Below the pieces are notes generated by a model. That model saw nothing but the letters and a program-made list of their open reading frames with translations, was not told the origin of the DNA and searched no databases. The position numbers and the translations under genes were made by a program. Positions 60,476-64,000 of a stretch of DNA of 64,000 bases are shown here, in pieces. The DNA is taken from contig JAEXZS010000078.1 of assembly GCA_023451375.1 (NCBI GenBank), positions 124,001 through 188,000 of the forward strand, given 5' to 3'. Numbering within the stretch: position 1 is the first letter of the stretch; each line of letters opens with the position of its first letter. The stretch is from Pseudomonadota bacterium. GTDB taxonomy: Bacteria > Pseudomonadota > Alphaproteobacteria > Caulobacterales > Caulobacteraceae.

Positions 60476-62176
60476 GTGAGCGACGCCAGACTGGAGATCG
60501 CGGCCGGCTTCGCCACCGCGCGCGGCCCCAAGGCCGACAACCAGGATTTCGGCGGCGTCCATCTGGGCACGCCGGCCGAACAGCGCGAGCACGGCGTGGT
60601 GGCCGTCATCGCCGACGGCGTGTCGGGCTCCAAGGCCGGACGCACGGCGGCCGAGCTGGCGACGCGCAGCTTCATCGACGGCTATCTGGACCAGAACCCG
60701 CTGAACGGCGTGGCCGTGAACGGGGTGAAGGCCCTGCGTGGCTTCAATCGCTGGCTCCACGCCAAGGCCCGATCAGACCCGGCCATGCAGGGGGCGGCGA
60801 CCACCTTCACCGCCCTGGTGCTGCGCGGGCGGGAGGCGGTGGTCCTGCATGTCGGCGATAGCCGCGCCTGGCATTATCGCGACGGCGTCCTGACCTGCCT
60901 GACCGAGGACCATACGCGCGCGGTTCAGGGGTTCAGCAACGTCCTCTATCGCGCCGTCGGCATCGAGGCGGACGTGAAGCTGGACGTGCGTCACGCCGAC
61001 CTGAGGCCGCACGACCGGCTGCTGCTGACCACGGACGGGGTGCACGGCGTCGTCGACGAGGCGGCGCTGGCGGGTGTGCTGGGACGGCGGAGTTCTCCGG
61101 ACGCCGACGCCCGCGCCATCCTGGAGGCCGTGGAGGCGGCCGGGCCGCGTGACAACGCGACCGCCATCGTCATTGATGTGGTCCGCATCGGCGCACCCGA
61201 CTGGGAGGCGATCACGGCCGAGGCCGAGGGGCTGGCGGTGCAGCCGCCGCCGGACGTGGGCGACGCGGTCGACGGCTTCCAGCTGCAGCGGCTGGTGGCG
61301 GACGGGCGCTACACCCGCCTGTTCCTGGCCAGGGACACGCTGGGCGACCTGGGGCAGCTGGTGCTGAAGTTCCCCAAGACCGCCGTCGTCTCCGAACGCG
61401 GCGCGCGCCTGGCCTTCCTGCGCGAGGCCTTCATCGGGCGACGCATCGACAGCCCCCATGTCGGCAAGGTGCTGACGCTGGAGGCCGGGCGCCAGAGCCG
61501 GCTCTACATCGCCCAGCCGTTCTATCCCGGCGTGACCCTGCACGCGCGCCTGGCCGACGAGGGGGCGTTCGAGATCGCCGAGGGGATCGGGATCGCGCTG
61601 AAGCTGGCGCGCGCGGTCGCGGCCCTGCACCGTGCGGGCGTGACCCATCGCGACATCAAGCCGGACAACGTCATCCTGGAGAAGGACGGCGGGCTGAAGC
61701 TGGTCGACCTGGGCGTCGCCCGCCTGCGCCGCGCCGAGGAGTTCGCCGAGGCCGAGGCGCCCGGCACCGCCGGCTACAAGGCGCCCGAGATGTACGACGG
61801 CGAGAGCGGCGACGCGCTCACCGACCAGTTCGCCCTGGGCGTGACCCTGTACCGGCTGTTCACTCGCGCCTATCCCTGGGGCGAGGTCGATCCCGACGAT
61901 GCGCCGCGCTTCGACAGGGCGCGTACGCCGCCGACGCGCCATCGGCCGGACATGCCCGCCTGGCTGGAGGCCGCCATCCTGCAGGCGACCTCGCCCGACC
62001 GCGCCGGTCGCTTCGACGACGTCGAGGAGCTGATCCATGTGCTGGAAACCGGCAACGCCGCCGCCGCCCCCCCGCCGCGCCCGCTGTCGCTGATCGAGCG
62101 GGATCCGGTGCGGTTCTGGCAGGGGGTGAGCCTGCTGCTGCTGCTGGCGCTGCTGGTCTCCCTGGCGACGCGCTAG
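60476..62176 (+). CDS. Fused PP2C-type phosphatase and serine/threonine kinase, membrane-anchored
   Basis: One 566-residue chain holds two opposed activities. Residues about 1-240 are a PP2C phosphatase with ADNQDFGG, VAVIADGVSGSKAG, LHVGDSRAWHY, LLLTTDGVHG and PRDNATAIVIDV, supplying the metal-binding Asp set. Residues about 265-530 are a protein kinase with VLKFPK (Lys298), HRDIKPDNVIL (Asp393), DLGVAR in place of DFG (Asp411) and GTAGYKAPEMYDG. The C-terminus is a single membrane helix (VSLLLLLALLVSLATR). I prefer GTG 60476, which has GGGGG upstream; TTG 60416 is the alternative. Substrates are unknown. Confidence 0.9.
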   Translation: MSDARLEIAAGFATARGPKADNQDFGGVHLGTPAEQREHGVVAVIADGVSGSKAGRTAAELATRSFIDGYLDQNPLNGVAVNGVKALRGFNRWLHAKARSDPAMQGAATTFTALVLRGREAVVLHVGDSRAWHYRDGVLTCLTEDHTRAVQGFSNVLYRAVGIEADVKLDVRHADLRPHDRLLLTTDGVHGVVDEAALAGVLGRRSSPDADARAILEAVEAAGPRDNATAIVIDVVRIGAPDWEAITAEAEGLAVQPPPDVGDAVDGFQLQRLVADGRYTRLFLARDTLGDLGQLVLKFPKTAVVSERGARLAFLREAFIGRRIDSPHVGKVLTLEAGRQSRLYIAQPFYPGVTLHARLADEGAFEIAEGIGIALKLARAVAALHRAGVTHRDIKPDNVILEKDGGLKLVDLGVARLRRAEEFAEAEAPGTAGYKAPEMYDGESGDALTDQFALGVTLYRLFTRAYPWGEVDPDDAPRFDRARTPPTRHRPDMPAWLEAAILQATSPDRAGRFDDVEELIHVLETGNAAAAPPPRPLSLIERDPVRFWQGVSLLLLLALLVSLATR

Positions 62177-62186
62177 GGGCCGCGCC

Positions 62187-62756
62187 TCAGGCGCGCCCGC
62201 CCTGGCTGGACAGCATGGCGGCGTCGACGCCCAGCTGGGCCAGGGCGCGGGTCCATTTGGTCTCGTGGTCGGCGTCGAAGATCAGGTCCAGGTCCGCCTC
62301 GGCGGTCAGCCAGACGTTCTCCGCCAGCTCGTCCTCCAGCTGGCCTTCGCCCCAGCCGGCATAGCCCAGCAGCAGGGCCGAGCGCCGCGGACCGGCGATC
62401 GCGTCCGTCATGGCGGCCAGGGCCTCGCGCGTGCCGGTCATGGCCAGGCCGTCGCCGAAGGGCAGGCTGTCGCCGCCGGTCATCCAGTCGTCGGTGTGCA
62501 GCACGAAGCCGCGCTCGCGCTCGACCGGGCCGCCCATCAGCACGGATCGACCCGCCGCCTGGTCGGGCGCCGGCGCGTCCAGCTTGTCCAGCACGGCCTT
62601 CAGGTCGACGCCCGGCGCGGGCCGGTCGAGCCGCAGGCCCATGGCGTGATCGGGCCCGTGGGCGCAGATCAGGATGACGGCGTGTTCGAACCGGGGGTCG
62701 CCGATGCCGGGCATGGCAACCAGGAGGCGACCGGTCAGGGAGGAGGCGTCGCTCAT
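62187..62756 (-). CDS. YqgE/AlgH family protein (UPF0301)
   Basis: Cytoplasmic protein of 189 residues. The family pattern is clear: LTGRLLVAMPGIGDPRFEHA at the N-terminus, VLMGGPVERERGFVLHTDDW in the middle and LLLGYAGWGEGQLEDELAEN toward the end. Function is not established; AlgH of Pseudomonas influences alginate regulation. The ATG at 62756 is chosen because the conserved domain starts right after it. It is convergent with the kinase gene and divergent from the peroxiredoxin gene. Confidence 0.92.
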   Translation of the reverse strand: MSDASSLTGRLLVAMPGIGDPRFEHAVILICAHGPDHAMGLRLDRPAPGVDLKAVLDKLDAPAPDQAAGRSVLMGGPVERERGFVLHTDDWMTGGDSLPFGDGLAMTGTREALAAMTDAIAGPRRSALLLGYAGWGEGQLEDELAENVWLTAEADLDLIFDADHETKWTRALAQLGVDAAMLSSQGGRA

Positions 62757-62880
62757 GATGCTCTTATATTCGGGTGCGAAAGCGCCTTGCGCAAGCGGCC
62801 TTGCGCTTGCGGTCCCCGCCGTGGCGTCTATCTGTCGCAAGCGCACGCACCTTTCACACCATCCCGCGCGGAGACACCCC

Positions 62881-63366
62881 ATGACCATCCAGATCGGCGA
62901 TCGCATTCCCGCCGCGACCCTCGCCCAGGCGACCGCCGAGGGGCCGAAGCCCGTCTCCACCAGCGAAATCTTCGACGGCAAGACCGTGGCCCTGTTCGCG
63001 GTGCCAGGGGCCTTCACCCCGACCTGCTCGGCGCGCCACCTGCCGGGCTTCAAGGACAATCTGGAGACCTTCAGGGGCCAGGGCGTCGACACCGTCGCCT
63101 GCATCTCCGTCAACGACGCCTTCGTGATGCAGGCGTGGGCGGACAGCCAGGAGATCAAGGACGGCGACATCCTCATGCTGGCCGACGGCAACGGCGAGCT
63201 GACGAAGGCGCTGGGGCTGGTGCTGGACGGTTCGGGCTTCGGCCTCGGCGAGCGGTCGCAGCGCTATTCCATGTTGGTCAAGGACGGCACGGTGACCCAG
63301 CTGAACATCGAGCAGGGCGGCGAGTTCAAGGTGTCCTCGGCCGAGCACCTGCTGGCCCAGCTCTGA
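62881..63366 (+). CDS. Peroxiredoxin, Prx5/AhpE-type
   Basis: Thiol peroxidase of 161 residues reducing hydrogen peroxide and alkyl hydroperoxides. The peroxidatic cysteine is Cys49 in VPGAFTPTCSARHLPGFKD, the Prx5 subgroup signature; Cys74 in TVACISVNDAF is present as in glutaredoxin-linked members. YSMLVKDGTVTQLNIE is also typical. The reductant is probably glutathione/glutaredoxin or thioredoxin. The intergenic hairpin that follows overlaps the vsr start region. Confidence 0.94.
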   Translation: MTIQIGDRIPAATLAQATAEGPKPVSTSEIFDGKTVALFAVPGAFTPTCSARHLPGFKDNLETFRGQGVDTVACISVNDAFVMQAWADSQEIKDGDILMLADGNGELTKALGLVLDGSGFGLGERSQRYSMLVKDGTVTQLNIEQGGEFKVSSAEHLLAQL

Positions 63367-63373
63367 CGTTGGC

Positions 63374-63407
63374 GCGATCCCCGCTTCGCCGCCTGGGCGG
63401 GGATCGC
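63374..63407 (+). promoter_or_regulatory. Strong hairpin abutting the vsr start codon
   Basis: GCGATCCCCGC (63374-63384) pairs perfectly over eleven bases with GCGGGGATCGC (63397-63407), with a twelve-base loop. The 3' arm ends two bases before the vsr ATG at 63410 and contains the only purine-rich stretch (GCGGGGA) that could serve as its ribosome site. It could terminate the peroxiredoxin transcript or block vsr translation; no T run follows, which favours the latter. Confidence 0.55.
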
Positions 63408-63409
63408 CC

Positions 63410-63841
63410 ATGACCGACGTCTTCACGCCCGAGAAACGCAGCGCCGTGATGCGCCGGGTGAAGGGGCGCGACACCTCGCCCGAGCTGGCCGTGCGCCGCA
63501 TCCTGCGCGAGGCGGGAATCGGCTATCGGCTGGGCGGCGTCGGCCTGCCGGGCCGCCCGGACGTGGTGATGCAGGGGCGGCGCGTGGCCCTGTTCGTCCA
63601 CGGCTGCTTCTGGCACGGCCACGACTGCCCGCGCGGGGCGCGCCAGCCGAAGGCCAACGCCGCCTATTGGACCGCCAAGATCGCCCGCAACCGGGCGCGC
63701 GACGTGGCGGCCCGCGCGGCCCTGGAAGCCGAGGGCTGGCGCGTCGTCACGGTGTGGGAGTGCGGGATGAAGGCGCACGACTTCGCCCCGCGCCTGGTCG
63801 CCGACGTGCGGGGTCAGGCCGCTTCCGACGCGCCGTCCTGA
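63410..63841 (+). CDS. vsr: Very short patch repair endonuclease Vsr
   Basis: Mismatch endonuclease of 143 residues that nicks 5' of the T in T:G mismatches arising from deamination of 5-methylcytosine. SAVMRRVKGRDTSPELAVRR is the N-terminal signature; GLPGRPDVVMQGRRVALFVH contains the catalytic Asp; the zinc site is formed by HGCFWHGHDC and VWECGMK. Vsr usually accompanies a cytosine-5 DNA methyltransferase; none is in this window. It overlaps the end of the convergent receiver-domain gene by 28 bases. Confidence 0.94.
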   Translation: MTDVFTPEKRSAVMRRVKGRDTSPELAVRRILREAGIGYRLGGVGLPGRPDVVMQGRRVALFVHGCFWHGHDCPRGARQPKANAAYWTAKIARNRARDVAARAALEAEGWRVVTVWECGMKAHDFAPRLVADVRGQAASDAPS

Positions 63842-64000
63842 GCCTCTTCCAGCACGTGCTGCAGGGCGCCCAGCAGCGCCGGCGGCGTCAGGGGCTTCGG
63901 CACGAAATAGGCCATGCCCGCAGCCTTGCAGGCCGCGATGTCCTCCGGCGCGGTGTCCGCCGTGACGGCCACCACCGGCGTGGCGGCGTTCGGCCCGTTT
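63814..64000 (-). CDS. Response-regulator receiver domain (C-terminal part; 5' end outside window)
   Basis: The last 62 codons of a gene entering from the right edge. ATPVVAVTADTAPEDIAACK followed by AAGMAYFVPKPLTPPALLGA matches the second half of a CheY-like receiver: the conserved Thr/Ser region (AVTAD) and the conserved Lys in VPKPL. After about 12 further residues the chain ends, so the receiver is the terminal domain. This is typical of hybrid histidine kinases as well as single-domain regulators; which one cannot be told here. Confidence 0.8.
   Translation of the reverse strand, partial: NGPNAATPVVAVTADTAPEDIAACKAAGMAYFVPKPLTPPALLGALQHVLEEAQDGASEAA

Noticed and set aside
62171..62200. 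GC-rich inverted repeat between the kinase and YqgE genes as a bidirectional terminator
   Set aside because: The stem requires a bulge, overlaps both stop regions and has no T tract on either side.
1..64000. CRISPR arrays, insertion sequences, prophage or integration sites
   Set aside because: No regularly spaced repeats, transposase, integrase or phage genes are visible; the single tRNA is intact with no nearby duplicated 3' end.

Overview
The window looks like a stretch of chromosome from a high-GC alphaproteobacterium of the order Caulobacterales, most likely Brevundimonas or a close relative. The evidence is the very GC-rich coding bias, the tsaE-amgK-murU-addB-addA-trxA cluster, the trpF-trpB-trpA-accD-folC block, the rpoN-hpf-ptsN block and the hsp20-DUF1150 pair. 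Species assignment is inference. I see no rRNA, no insertion sequence, no prophage and no CRISPR array. No stretch longer than about 300 bases is empty of genes.

Layout. 1-4.8 kb: end of a small pectin-degradation locus, with a family-10 pectate lyase (cut by the window edge), a large exported beta-helix protein with a glycosidase-like C-terminal region, and a FadR/GntR-type regulator. 4.8-12.5 kb: an esterase-like hydrolase, an AsmA protein, a small exported protein and two paralogous exported S9 peptidases. 12.6-22.8 kb: a tightly overlapping run of acyltransferase, tsaE, amgK, murU (cell-wall sugar salvage), addB, addA (recombinational repair) and trxA. 22.8-32.5 kb: twelve genes in a row on the minus strand: uppP, an RsmC-like methyltransferase, an RsuA-like pseudouridine synthase, a toxin-antitoxin-like pair, trpF, trpB, a small exported protein, trpA, accD, folC and a DUF1206 membrane protein. 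32.7-38.9 kb: CDF metal exporter, ccmA, ccmB, an alpha/beta hydrolase, mutM and an OPT transporter. 39-44 kb: hsp20, DUF1150, ptsN, hpf, rpoN, purB. 44-49.8 kb: a guanidine-II riboswitch with its SMR exporter, a GST, a 40-residue membrane protein, a soluble lytic transglycosylase, a uracil-DNA glycosylase and ETF-ubiquinone oxidoreductase. 49.8-57 kb: a TPR protein, ispE, a fasciclin-domain protein, glyQ and glyS. 57-64 kb: an SDR, fRMsr, a three-repeat exported protein, a tRNA with anticodon CAT, a SIMPL protein, a PP2C-kinase fusion, YqgE, a peroxiredoxin, vsr and the end of a receiver-domain protein.

Most of the content is housekeeping and I do not see a clear new multi-gene system. The points most worth following are: (1) a lower-GC toxin-antitoxin-like pair translationally coupled to trpF, whose PIN domain appears to have lost two catalytic acids; (2) a small exported protein coupled on both sides between trpB and trpA; (3) the guanidine-II riboswitch; (4) a hairpin that would bury the vsr translation start; (5) a palindromic repeat element between glyS and an SDR gene; and (6) an exported protein built of three EF-hand-like repeats. 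Calls rest on motif recognition by eye; no database search was run.
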